Shown here: one piece after another, positions 21,501-33,300 of the stretch
Numbering within the stretch: position 1 is the first letter of the stretch
How the letters are laid out: each line of letters starts with the position of its first letter
DNA from: Palaemon carinicauda
Taxonomy: Eukaryota > Arthropoda > Malacostraca > Decapoda > Palaemonidae
Length of the DNA: 64,000 bases
Assembly: GCF_036898095.1 (NCBI RefSeq)
Contig: NC_090744.1
Coordinates: 10,640,598 to 10,704,597, forward strand
Direction of reading: 5' to 3'
Notes under the pieces: model-generated
The model's input: only the letters and a program-made list of their open reading frames with translations
Told to the model about the DNA's origin: nothing
Databases searched by the model: none
Position numbers and translations under genes: made by a program

Positions 21501-24106
21501 AAAAAGAAGAGCCAGTGGGTAAATACAAAAAAGAAGAGCCAGTGGCTAAACACAAAAAAGAAGAGGCAGTGGGTAAACGCAAAAAAGAAGAGCCAGTGGG
21601 TAAACGCAAAAAAGAAGAGCCAGTGGCTAAACACAAAAAAGAAGAGCCAGTGGGTAAATACAAAAAAGAAGAGCCAGTGGCTAAACACAAAAAAGAAGAG
21701 GCAGTGGGTAAACGCAAAAAAGAAGAGCCAGTGGGTAAACGCAAAAAAGAAGAGCCAGTGGCTAAACACAAAAAAGAAGAGCCAGTGGGTAAATACAAAA
21801 AAGAAGAGCCAGTGGCTAAACACAAAAAAGAAGAGGCAGTGGGTAAACGCAAAAAAGAAGAGCCAGTGGGTAAACGCAAAAAAGAAGAGCCAGTGGCTAA
21901 ACACAAAAAAGAAGAGCCAGTGGGTAAATACAAAAAAGAAGAGCCAGTGGCTAAACACAAAAAAGAAGAGGCAGTGGGTAAACGCAAAAAAGAAGAGCCA
22001 GTGGGTAAACGCAAAAAAGAAGAGCCAGTGGCTAAACACAAAAAAGAAGAGCCAGTGGGTAAATACAAAAAAGAAGAGCCAGTGGCTAAACACAAAAAAG
22101 AAGAGGCAGTGGGTAAACGCAAAAAAGAAGAGCCAGTGGGTAAACACAAAAAAGAAGAGCCAGTGGGTAAACGCAAAAAAGAAGAGCCAGTGGGTAAACA
22201 CCAAAAAGAACAGCCAGTGGCTAAACGCAAAAAAGAAGAGCCAGTGGGTAAACGCAAAAAAGAAGAGCCAGTGGGTAAAATAAAAAAAGAAGAGGCAGTG
22301 GGTAAACGCAAAAAAGAAGAGCCAGTGGGTAAACACCAAAAAGAACAGCCAGTGGCTAAACGCAAAAAAGAAGAGCCAGTGGGTAAACGCAAAAAAGAAG
22401 AGCCAGTGGGTAAAATAAAAAAAGAAGAGGCAGTGGGTAAACGCAAAAAAGAAGAGCCAGTGGGTAAACACAAAAAAGAAGAGCCAGTGGGTAAATACAA
22501 AAAAGAAGAGCCAGTGGGTAAACACAAAAAAGAAGAGCCAGTGGGTAAACACAAAAAAGAAGAGCCAGTGGGTAAACACAAAAAAAAGCCTCCTCCTAAA
22601 GGTAAACAGAAAATACCCAGAGTGCCAAAGATAAGGCCAAAAAAGGGGAAAGGTAAGAATGTAAATGCCAAAACAGGAAAAGGAAAAAAATCAAGAAAAG
22701 ATAATAAAAAAGATAAGCGAGACAAAAGAGGTGAGCAAGATAAAAAAGCTCAGAAGGAGGAGAAAAAAGTTCAGAAACGTGACAAAAAGGAAGATAAAAA
22801 AGAGGGAAAACGTGACAAAAAGGAAGAGAAAAAAGAGGGAAAACGTGACAAAAAGGAAGACAAAAAAGAGAGAAAACATGACAATAAGGAACGAAAACGT
22901 GACGACAAGGATGCAAAAAAGGAAGAAAAGGAGTTAAGAAAGAAATCCAAAGAAGAGAGAAAATCTAGAGAGAAAAAGAGTAAGAAAGATAGAGAGAAAA
23001 AGAGCAAGAAAAGTAGAGAGAAAAAGAGCAAGAAAAGTAGAGATAAAAATGGAGATGGCAAAAGTGGGGGATTTTTTGACAAGTGCAAATGTCTTGGGAG
23101 GGGATCAAATAGTGGATTTTGTAAGAGAGTTGCTGCAGTGTGTGGATGTCAAGCGCTCTGTGGAAGTGGATCTGACGGCTGTAAGTGGTGTGGAAGTGAT
23201 GGTTTTAAGTGCGGTGGATCTGACGGCTGTAAGTGGTGTGGAAGTGATGGTTTTAAGTGCGGTGGATCTGACGGCTGTAAGTGGTGTGGAAGTGATGGTT
23301 TTAAGTGCGGTGGATCTGACGGCTGTAAGTGGTGTGGAAGTTTTAAGTGCGGTGGATCTGACGGCTGTAAGTGGTGTGGAAGTGATGGCTTAAAGTGCTG
23401 GGGATCTGACGGTTGTAAGTGCTGCGGAAGTAATGGTTGTGGAGATATGTGTGGAGATGGTTGTGGAGTTATGTGTGGAGATGGTTGTGGAGATATGTGT
23501 GGAGATGGATGTGGAGATATGTGTGGAGATGGCTGTGGAGATATGTGTGGAGATGGCTGTGGAGATATGTGTGGAGATGGCTGTGGAGATGGTTGTGGAG
23601 ATATGTGTGGAGATGGCTGTGGAGATATGTGTGGAGATGGTTGTGGAGATATGTGTGGATATGGCTGTGGAGATATGTGTGGAGATGGTTGTGGAGATAT
23701 GTGTGGAGATGGTTGTGGAGATATGTGTAGAGATGGCTGTGGAGATATGTGTGGAGATGGCTGTGGAGATATGTGTGGAGATGGCTGTGGAGATATGTGT
23801 GGAGATGGTTGTGGAGATATGTGTGGAGATTGTGATATGCAAGATATGTGTGGAGATTGTGACATAGGAGATATGTGTGGAGATTGTGACATAGGAGATA
23901 TGTGTGGAGATTGTGACATAGGAGATATGTGTGGAGATTGTGACATAGGAGATATGTGTGGAGATTGTGACATAGGAGATATGTGTGGAGATTGTGACAT
24001 AGGAGATATATGTGGAGATTGTGATTTAGATGACTGTTGTGGAGATTGTAGTTGTAGTTGTGATTGTTCTTGTGATATGTGTAGTGACCTTTGTTTGTGT
24101 TGTTAA
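18532..24106 (+). CDS. Large modular tandem-repeat protein (one frameshift), function unknown
   Basis: From an ATG in good context (AAAAAAATG) one frame stays open through five unrelated repeat types to 21171. After one extra A at 21148-21154 the same Lys/Glu repeat continues in the next frame from about 21164 to TAA at 24106. Without the extra base the product would be about 1857 residues. Order: Pro/Ser/His-rich 22-residue repeats (about residues 43-330); a 117-residue basic module twice (about 393-626); Gln-rich 9-residue repeats; Lys/Glu-rich 9-residue repeats (about 63); a highly charged Lys-rich linker; a Cys/Gly/Asp-rich tail ending [17 protein letters not shown]. No signal peptide or membrane segment is seen in this frame. 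I do not recognise the family. The composition suggests a structural, disulfide-linked or metal-binding protein. Conservation of frame across different repeat units argues for coding. Introns upstream are possible. Confidence 0.6.
18660..19525 (+). repeat. 66-bp coding tandem repeat (about 12.5 copies)
   Basis: Unit of 66 bases, 22 residues, typified by [20 protein letters not shown] plus two more residues. Two unit types alternate in part: [10 protein letters not shown] and [10 protein letters not shown]. The +1 frame of the same DNA is also open (18509-19534) and would encode a Leu/Phe/Ile-rich hydrophobic repeat. The downstream continuity of the Pro-rich frame favours it as the real one. 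Confidence 0.9.
19708..20409 (+). repeat. 351-bp (117-residue) direct duplication inside the gene
   Basis: Two copies, starting at 19708 and 20059, differ at only about a dozen residues. Each runs from [11 protein letters not shown] through FRPKDILE, an SETIIERR and YTRPRNPY block, a TLTPRFILD and WANIS block, [20 protein letters not shown], to PPFQEPK. This is the least repetitive, most protein-like part of the locus, rich in Arg, Pro and Lys. It matches no domain I know. Confidence 0.9.
20431..20863 (+). repeat. 27-bp repeat encoding YKQPQISGR (about 16 copies)
   Basis: Almost perfect 27-base units (TATAAACAACCCCAAATATC plus TGGTAGG). Rare variants are QH for QP, QL for QI, and S for the final R. 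High identity between units suggests recent expansion or homogenisation. Confidence 0.95.
20878..22590 (+). repeat. 27-bp repeat encoding [11 protein letters not shown] (about 63 copies) with a 135-bp higher-order unit
   Basis: Unit AAAAAAGAAGAGCCAGTGGG plus TAAACAC or TAAACGC. Variants EAV, VAK and GKY mark positions. The GKY variant recurs at 21521, 21656, 21791, 21926 and 22061, an exact 135-base spacing, so blocks of five units have been duplicated about five times. A second block ([21 protein letters not shown]) is duplicated at 22194-22440. The antisense frames are open too, but only because the unit lacks stop codons there. Confidence 0.95.
21148..21154 (+). other. Frameshift site: seven A instead of six
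   Basis: Every neighbouring unit reads CGC or CAC, six A, then GAAGAG. Here there are seven A, moving the frame by +1, and the previous frame ends at 21171. The repeat itself is unchanged on both sides. Possible causes are an assembly or read error in a homopolymer, a real disabling mutation, or a slippery site. Confidence 0.9.
23158..24100 (+). repeat. Cys-rich coding repeats: 48-bp, 24-bp and 27-bp units
   Basis: Three successive arrays in one frame. A 48-base unit ([16 protein letters not shown], about 5 copies, 23170-23430) carries three Cys per 16 residues. A 24-base unit (CGDGCGDM, about 17 copies to 23830) follows. A 27-base unit (CGDCDIGDM, about 7 copies to 24020) comes last. Cys is spaced every 3-5 residues with Gly and Asp between. 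The final 17 residues contain nine Cys. Confidence 0.9.
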
Positions 24107-24234
24107 GCAGTTAATTAGAACAAGGGAATATAAAGAATATAAAAAAAACTAAAATAAACAAAGAAATCTAAAAAAGCGTAAAAATATAAAAAAGATACTA
24201 TAAAACAGACAAAACTAAAAAAAAATTGGAAAAA

Positions 24235-24263
24235 CAATAAAAAACTAACAAAAATTAAATAAA
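24235..24263 (+). terminator. Candidate polyadenylation signals
   Basis: After the stop at 24106 the sequence becomes extremely A-rich. It contains AATAAA at about 24235-24240 and again at about 24258-24263, suitable for 3' end formation before the satellite array begins. A-rich context makes chance matches likely, so this is only suggestive. Confidence 0.4.
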
Positions 24264-24334
24264 AAAAAAGAAAAAAAAATCACATAATGTTCAGAAGGCT
24301 GAAAGTGGAGAACCAAGTGCATGTATACAAAAGG

Positions 24335-27300
24335 TCTAATATATATTTAAATTCTTTCAGATCTACGAATTGGTATCTTCTGTTCCTTGATAAAGATTCA
24401 CCTGTACTGGATATTTATCTTGTGAATGAAAAGTCCAATAACTGGATACATTATTCCAGATCTAGAATTTGGTATATTCTGTTCCTTGATAAAGATTCAC
24501 TTGTACTGGATCTTTGTCATGAGAATGAAAGGTCCAATAACTGGATACATTATTCCAGATCTAGAATTTGGTATCTTCTGTTCCTTGATAAATATTCACT
24601 TGTACTGGATCTTTGTCATGAGAATGAAAGGTCCAAAAACTGGATACATTATTCCAGATCTAGAATTTGGTATCTTCTGTTCCTTGATAAAGATTCACTT
24701 GTACTGGATCTCTGTTATATGAATGGAAGGTCCAATAACTGGATACATTATTCCAGATCTAGAATTTGGTATCTTCTGTTCCTTGATAAAGATTCACTTG
24801 TACTGGATCTTTGTCATGAGAATGAAAGGTCCAATAACTGGATACATTATTCCAGATCTAGAATTTGGTATCTTCTGTTCCTTGATAAAGATTCACTTGT
24901 ACTGGATCTTTGTCATGAGAATGAAAGGTCCAATAACTGGATACATTATTCCAGATCTAGAATTTAGTATCTTCTGTTCCTTGATAAAGATTCACTTGTA
25001 CTGGATCTTTGTCATGAGAATGAAAGGTCCAAAAACTGGATACATTATTCCAGATCTAGAATTTGGTATCTTCTGTTCCTTGATAAAGATTCACTTGTAC
25101 TGGATCTCTGTTATATGAATGGAAGGTCCAATAACTGGATACATTATTCCAGATCTAGAATTTGGTATCTTCTGTTCCTTGATAAAGATTCACTTGTACT
25201 GGATCTTTGTCATGTGAATGAAAGGTCCAATAACTGGATACATTTTTCCAGATCTAAGAATTGGTATCTTCTGTTCCTTGATAAAGATTCACTTGTACTG
25301 GATCTTTGTCATGTGAATGAAAGGTCCAATAACTCGATATAATATTCTAGATGTAGGATTTGGTATCTTCTGTTTCTTGAAAAAGATTCACCTGTACTGA
25401 ATATTCATCATGTGAATGAAAGGTCCAATAACTAGAAACATTCTTCCAGATCTAGAATTTGGTATCTTCTGTTCCTTGATAAAGATTCACTTGTACTGGA
25501 TCTCTGTCATGTGAATGGAAGGTCCAATAACTGGATACATTCTTCCAGATCTAGGAATTGGTGTCTTCTGTTCCTTAATAAAGATTCACTTGTACTGGAT
25601 CTTTTTCGTGTGAACGAAAGGTCCAATAACTGGATACATTCTTCCAGATCTAGGATTTGGTATCTTCTGTTCTTTGATAAAGATTCACTTGTACTGGATC
25701 TTTGTCACGTTAATGAAAAGTCCAATAAATGGATACATTCTTCCATATCTAGGATTTGGTATCTTCTGTTCCTTGATTAAGATTCACTTGTACTGGATCT
25801 TTGTCATGTGAATGAAAGGTCCAATAACTCGATACATTCTTCCAGATCTAGGAATTGGTGTCTTCTGTTCCTTGATTAAGATTCACTTGTAATAGACCTT
25901 TGTCATATGAATGAAAGGTCCAAAAACTAGAAACATTCTTCCAGATCTAGGATTTGGTATCTTCTGTTCCTTGATAAATATTCACTTGTACTGGATCTTT
26001 GTCATGTGAACGAAAGGTCCAATAACTGGATACATTCTTTCAGATCTAGGAATTGGTATCTTCTGTTTCTTGATAAAGATTCACTTGTACTGGATCTTTG
26101 TCATGTTAATGAAAGGTCCAAAAACTGGATACATTCTTCCATATCTAGGATTTGGTATCTTCTGTTCCTTGATAAATATTCACTTGTACTGGATCTTTGT
26201 CATGTGAACAAAAGGTCCAATAACTGGATACATTCTTTCAGATCTAGGAATTGGTATCTTCTGTTCCTTGATAAATATTCACTTGTACTGGATCTTTGTC
26301 ATGTGAACAAAAGGTCCAATAACTGGATACATTCTTCCAGATCTAGGAATTGGTATATTCTGTCCCTTGATAAAGATTCACCTGTACTGGATCTTTATCA
26401 TGTGAATGAAAGGTCCAATAACTGGATACATTATTCCAGATCTAGAATTTAGCATCTTCTGTTTCTTGATAAAGATTCACTTGTACTGGATCTTTGTCAT
26501 GTGAATGAAAGGTCCAATAACTAGATTCATTCTTTCAGATATAGGATTTGGTATGTTCTATTTCTTGATAAAGATTCACTTGTACTGGATATTTATCATT
26601 TGAATGAAAAGTCCAATAACTAGATTCATTCTTTCAGATATAGGATTTGGTATGTTCTATTTCTTGATAAAGATTCACTTGTACTGGATATTTATCATTT
26701 GAATGAAAGGTCCAATAACTGGATACATTCTTCCAGATCTAGGATTTGTTGTCTTCTGTTCCTTGATAAAGATTCACATGTACTGGATATTTATCATGTG
26801 AATGAAAGGTCCAATAACTGGATACATTCTTCCAGATTTAGGATTTGGTATCTTCTGTTCCTTGATAAAGATTCACTTGTACTGGATCTTTTTCGTGTGA
26901 ATGAAAGGTCCAATAACTGGATACATGCTTCCAGATCTAGTAATTGGTATCTTCTGTTCCTTGATAAAGATTCACTTGTACTGGATCATTGTCATGTGAA
27001 TGGAAGGTCCAATAACTGGATACATTCTTCCAGATTTAGGATTTGGTATCTTCTGTTCCTTGATAAAGATTCACTTGTACTGGATCTTTTTCGTGTGAAT
27101 GAAAGGTCCAATAACTGGATACATTCTTCCAGATCTAGTAATTGGTATCTTCTGTTCCTTGATAAAGATTCACTTGTACTGGATATTTTTCATATGAATG
27201 AAAGGTCCAATAACTCGATACATTCTTCCAGATCTAGAATTTGGTATCTTGTTCTTTGATAAAGATTCACTTGTACTGGATCTTTGTCATGTGAATGGAA

Positions 27301-30300
27301 GGTCCAATAACTGGATACATTCTTCCAGATTTAGGATTTGGTATCTTCTGTTCCTTGATAAAGATTCACTTGTACTGGATATTTTTCGTGTGAATGAAAG
27401 GTCCAATAACTGGATACATTCTTCCAGATCTAGTAATTGGTATCTTCTGTTCCTTGATAAAGATTCACTTGTACTGGATATTTTTCATATGAATGAAAGG
27501 TCCAATAACTCGATACATTCTTCCAGATCTAGAATTTGGTATCTTGTTCTTTGATAAAGATTCACTTGTACTGGATCTTTGTCATGTGAATGGAAGGTCC
27601 AATAACTGGATACATTATTCCAGATCTAAGATTTGGTGTATTCTCTTCCTTGATAAAGATTCACTTGTACTGGATCTTTATCATGTGAATGAAACGTCCA
27701 ATAACTCGATACATTCTTCCAGATCTAGAATTTGGTATCTTGTTCTTTGATAAAGATTCACTTGTACTGGATCTTTGTCATGTGAATGAAAGGTCCAATA
27801 ACTAGATACATTCTTCCAGATCTAGGAATTGGTATCTTCTGTCCCTTGATAAAGATTCACCTGTACTGGATCTTTATCATGTGAATGAAAGGTCAAATAA
27901 CTAGATGCATTCTTCCAGATCTAGGATTTGGTATCTTCTATTCCTTGGTAAAGATTCACTTGTACTGGATCTTTTTTTTGTGAATGATAGGTCCAATAAC
28001 TGGATACATTCTTTCAGATCTAGGATTTAGTATCTTCTGTTCCTTGATAAAGATTCACTTGTACTGGATCTTTGTCATGTGAATGAAAGGTCTAATAACT
28101 AGATTCATTCTTTCAGATCTAGGATTTAGTATCTTCTGTTTCTTGATAAAGATTCACTTATACTGGATATTTATCATGTTTATGAAAGGTCCAATAACTA
28201 GATTCATTCCTTCAGATCTAGGATTTGGTATTTTCTGTTCCATGATAAAGATTCACCTGTACTGGATATTTATCATGTTTATGAAAGGTCCAATAACTAG
28301 ATGCATTCTTCCAGATCTAGGATTTAGTATCTTCTGTTCCATGATAAAGATTCACTTGTACTGGATCTCTGTCGTGTGAATGAAAGGTCCAATAACTGAA
28401 TATATTCTTCCAGATCTAGGATTTAGTATCTTCTATTCCTTGATAAAGATTCACTTGTACTGGATCTTTTTCGTGTGAATGAAAGGTCCAATAACTGGGT
28501 ACATTCTTTCAGATCTAGGATTTTGTATTTTCTGTTTCTTGATAAAGATTCACTTGTACTGGATCTTTGTCATGAGAATGAAAGGTCCAATAACTGGATA
28601 CATTATTCCAGATCTAGGAATTGGTATTTTCTCTTCCTTGATTAAGATTCACTTGTACTGGATCTTTGTCATGAGAATGAAAGGTCCAATAACTGGATAC
28701 ATTATTCCAGATCTAGCAATTGATATCTTCTGTTCCTTGATAAAGATTCACTTGTACTGTATCTTTGTCATATGAATGAAAGGTCCAATAACTCGATACA
28801 TTCTTCCAGATCTAGGATATGGTATATTCTGTTCCTTGATAAAGATTCACTTTTACTGGATCTTTGTCATGTGAATGAAAGGTCCTATAATTGGATACAT
28901 TCTTCCAGATCTAAAATTTGGTGTCTTCTGTTCCTTGATAAAGATTCACTTTTACTGGATCTTTGTCATGTGAATGAAAGGTCATACAACTGGATACATT
29001 CTTCCAGATCTAGGATTTGGTATCTTCTGTTCCTTGATAAAGATTCACTTGTAATGGATCTTATCATGTGAATGAAAGGTCCTATAACTGGGTACATTCT
29101 TCCATATCTATGATTTGGTATCTTCTGTTCCTTGATAAAGATTCACTTGTATTGAATCTTGTCATGTGAATGAAAGGTCCTATAACTGGATACATTCTTC
29201 CATATCTATGATTTGGTATCTTCTGTTCCTTGATAAAGATTCACTTGTATTGAATCTTGTCATGTGAATGAAAGGTCCTATAACTAGATACATTCTTCCA
29301 GATCTATGATTTGGTATCTTCTGTTCCTTGATAAAGATTCACTTTTTATGAATCTTTGTCATATGAATGAAAGGTCCAATAACTAGATACATTCTTCCAG
29401 ATCTAGGATTCGGTATCTTCTGTTCCTTGATAAAGATTCACTTGTAAAGGATCTTATCATGTGAATGAAAGGTCCTATAACTGGATACATTCTTCCATAT
29501 CTATGATTTGGTATCTTCTGTTCCTTGATAAAGATTCACTTGTATTGAATCTTGTCATGTGAATGAAAGGTCCTATAACTGGATACATTCTTCTAGATTT
29601 ATGATTTGGTATCTTCTGTTCCTTGATAAAGATTCACTTGTATTGGATCTTATCATGTGAATGAAAGGTCCTATAACTGGATACATTCTTCCATATCTAT
29701 GATTTGGTATCTTCTGTTCCTTGATAAAGATTCACTTGCATTGAATCTTGTCATGTGAATGAAAGGTCCTATAACTGGATACATTCTTCCAGATCTATGA
29801 TTTGGTATCTTCTGTTCCTTGATAAAGATTCACTTGTAATGAATCTTGTCATGTGAATGAAGGGTCCTATAACTGGATATATTCTTCCAGATCTATGATT
29901 TGGTATTTTCTGTTCCTTGATAAAGATTCACTTGTAATGGATCTTGTCATGTGAATGAAAGGTCCAATAACTAGATACATTCTTCCATATCTATGATTTG
30001 GTATCTTCTGTTCCTTGATAAAGATTCAGTTAACTGGATCTTTGTCATGTGAATGAAAGGTCCTATAACTGGATACATTCTTCCAGATCTAGGATTTGGT
30101 GTCTTCTGTTCCTTGATAAAGATTCACTTGTACTGGATCTTTGTCTTATGAATGAAAGGTCCAATAACTAGATACATTCTTCCAGATCTAGGATTCGGTA
30201 TATTCTGTTCCTTGATGAAGAGTCACTTGTAATGGAATTTGTCATGTGAATGAAAAGTCCAATAACTGGATACATTATTCCAGATCTAGGATTTGGTATC

Positions 30301-33300
30301 TTCTGTTCCTTGATAAAGATTCACTTGTAATGGAATTTGTCATGTGAATGAAAAGTCCAATACCTGGATACATTATTCCAGATATAGGATTTGGTATCTT
30401 CTGTTCCTTGATAAAGATTCACTTGTAATGGATCTTGTCATGTGAATGAAAGGTCCAATAACTAGATTCATTCTTCCAGATCTATGATTTGGTATCTTCT
30501 GTTCCTTGATAAAGATTCACTTGTAATGGATCTTGTCATGTGAATGAAAGGTCCTATAACTCGATACATTATTCCAGATCTAGGATTTGGTATCTTCTGT
30601 TCCTTGATAAAGATTCACTTGTACTGGATCTTTGTCATGTGAATGAAAGGTCCTATAACTGGATACATTCTTCCAGATCTAGGATTTGGTGTCTTCTGTT
30701 CTTTGATAAAGATTCACTTGTACTGGATATTTGTCATATGAATGAAAGGTCCAATAACTAGATACATTCTTCCAGATCTAGGATTCGGTATGTTCTGTTC
30801 CTTGATAAAGATTCACTTGTAATGGATCTTATCATGTGAATGAAAGGTCCTATAACTGGATACATTCTTCCAGATCTAGGATTCGGTATCTTCTGTTCCT
30901 TGATAAAGATTCACTTGTAATGAATCTTGTCATGTGAATGAAAGGTCCTATAACTGGATACATTCTTCCAGATCTATGATTTGGTATCTTCTGTTCCTTG
31001 ATAAAGATTCACTTGTATTGAATCTTGTCATGTGAATGAAAGGTCCTATAACTGGATACATTCTTCCAGATCTATGATTTGGTATCTTCTGTTCCTTGAT
31101 AAAGATTCACTTGTAATGAATCTTGTCATGTGAATGAAGGGTCCTATAACTGGATATATTCTTCCAGATCTATGATTTGGTATTTTCTGTTCCTTGATAA
31201 AGATTCACTTGTAATGGATCTTGTCATGTGAATGAAAGGTCCAATAACTAGATACATTCTTCCATATCTATGATTTGGTATCTTCTGTTCCTTGATAAAG
31301 ATTCAGTTAACTGGATCTTTGTCATGTGAATGAAAGGTCCTATAACTGGATACATTCTTCCAGATCTAGGATTTGGTGTCTTCTGTTCCTTGATAAAGAT
31401 TCACTTGTACTGGATCTTTGTCTTATGAATGAAAGGTCCAATAACTAGATACATTCTTCCAGATCTAGGATTCGGTATATTCTGTTCCTTGATGAAGAGT
31501 CACTTGTAATGGAATTTGTCATGTGAATGAAAAGTCCAATAACTGGATACATTATTCCAGATCTAGGATTTGGTATCTTCTGTTCCTTGATAAAGATTCA
31601 CTTGTAATGGAATTTGTCATGTGAATGAAAAGTCCAATACCTGGATACATTATTCCAGATATAGGATTTGGTATCTTCTGTTCCTTGATAAAGATTCACT
31701 TGTAATGGATCTTGTCATGTGAATGAAAGGTCCAATAACTAGATTCATTCTTCCAGATCTATGATTTGGTATCTTCTGTTCCTTGATAAAGATTCACTTG
31801 TAATGGATCTTGTCATGTGAATGAAAGGTCCTATAACTCGATACATTATTCCAGATCTAGGATTTGGTATCTTCTGTTCCTTGATAAAGATTCACTTGTA
31901 CTGGATCTTTGTCATGTGAATGAAAGGTCCTATAACTGGATACATTCTTCCAGATCTAGGATTTGGTGTCTTCTGTTCTTTGATAAAGATTCACTTGTAC
32001 TGGATATTTGTCATATGAATGAAAGGTCCAATAACTAGATACATTCTTCCAGATCTAGGATTCGGTATGTTCTGTTCCTTGATAAAGATTCACTTGTAAT
32101 GGATCTTATCATGTGAATGAAAGGTCCTATAACTGGATACATTCTTCCAGATCTAGGATTCGGTATCTTCTGTTCCTTGATAAAGATTCACTTGTAATGA
32201 ATCTTGTCATGTGAATGAAAGGTCCTATAACTGGATACATTCTTCCAGATCTATGATTTGGTATCTTCTGTTCCTTGATAAAGATTCACTTGTATTGAAT
32301 CTTGTCATGTGAATGAAAGGTCCTATAACTGGATACATTCTTCCAGATCTATGATTTGGTATCTTCTGTTCCTTGATAAAGATTCACTTGTACTGGATCT
32401 TTGTCATGAGAATGAAAGGTCCAATAACTGGATACATTATTCCAGATCTAGAATTTGGTATCTTCTGTTCCTTGATAAAGATTCACTTGTACTGGATCTT
32501 TGTCATGAGAATGAAAGGTCCAATAACTGGATACATTATTCCAGATCTAGAATTTGGTATCTTCTGTTCCTTGATAAAGATTCACTTGTACTGGATCTTT
32601 GTCATGAGAATGAAAGGTCCAATAACTGGATACATTATTCCAGATCTAGAATATGGTATCTTCTGTTCCTTGATAAAGATTCACTTGTATTGGATCTTTG
32701 TCATGAGAATGAAAGGTCCAAAAACTGGATACATTATTCCAGATCTAGAATTTGGTATCTTCTGTTCCTTGATAAAGATTCACTTGTACTGGATCTCTGT
32801 TATGTGAATGGAAGGTCCAATAACTGGATACATTATTCCAGATCTAGAATTTGGTATCTTCTGTTCCTTGATAAAGATTCACTTGTACTGGATCTTTGTC
32901 ATGTGAATGAAAGGTCCAATAACTGGATACATTATTCCAGATCTAGAATTTGGTATATTCTGTTCCTTGATATAGATTCACTTGTACTGGATCTTTGTCA
33001 TGTGAATGGAAGGTCCAATAACTGGATACATTATTCCAGATCGAGAATTTGGTATCTTCTGTTCCTTGATAAAGATTCACTTGTACTGGATGTTTGTCAT
33101 GTGAATGAAAGGTCCAATAACTGGATATATTTTTCCAGATCTAGGAATTGGTATCTTCTATTCCTTGATAAAGATTCACTTGTACTGGATCTTTGTCATG
33201 TGAATGAAAGGTCCAATAACTCGATATAATATTCTAGATGTAGGATTTGGTATCTTCTGTTTCTTGATAAAGATTCACCTGTACTGAATATTCATCATGT

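Noticed and set aside
20867..22725. Two antisense open frames of about 570 codons (Phe- or Leu/Ser-rich)
   Set aside because: They are the complement of the 27-base Lys/Glu repeat, which happens to lack stops in those frames. The sense frame continues into non-repetitive modules and the Cys-rich tail, the antisense frames do not.
23149..24000. Antisense and alternative frames over the Cys-rich arrays (His/Pro/Ser- or Val/Glu-rich)
   Set aside because: They are shadows of the 24- and 27-base units. The frame chosen is the one continuous with the upstream 21164-23060 coding region.
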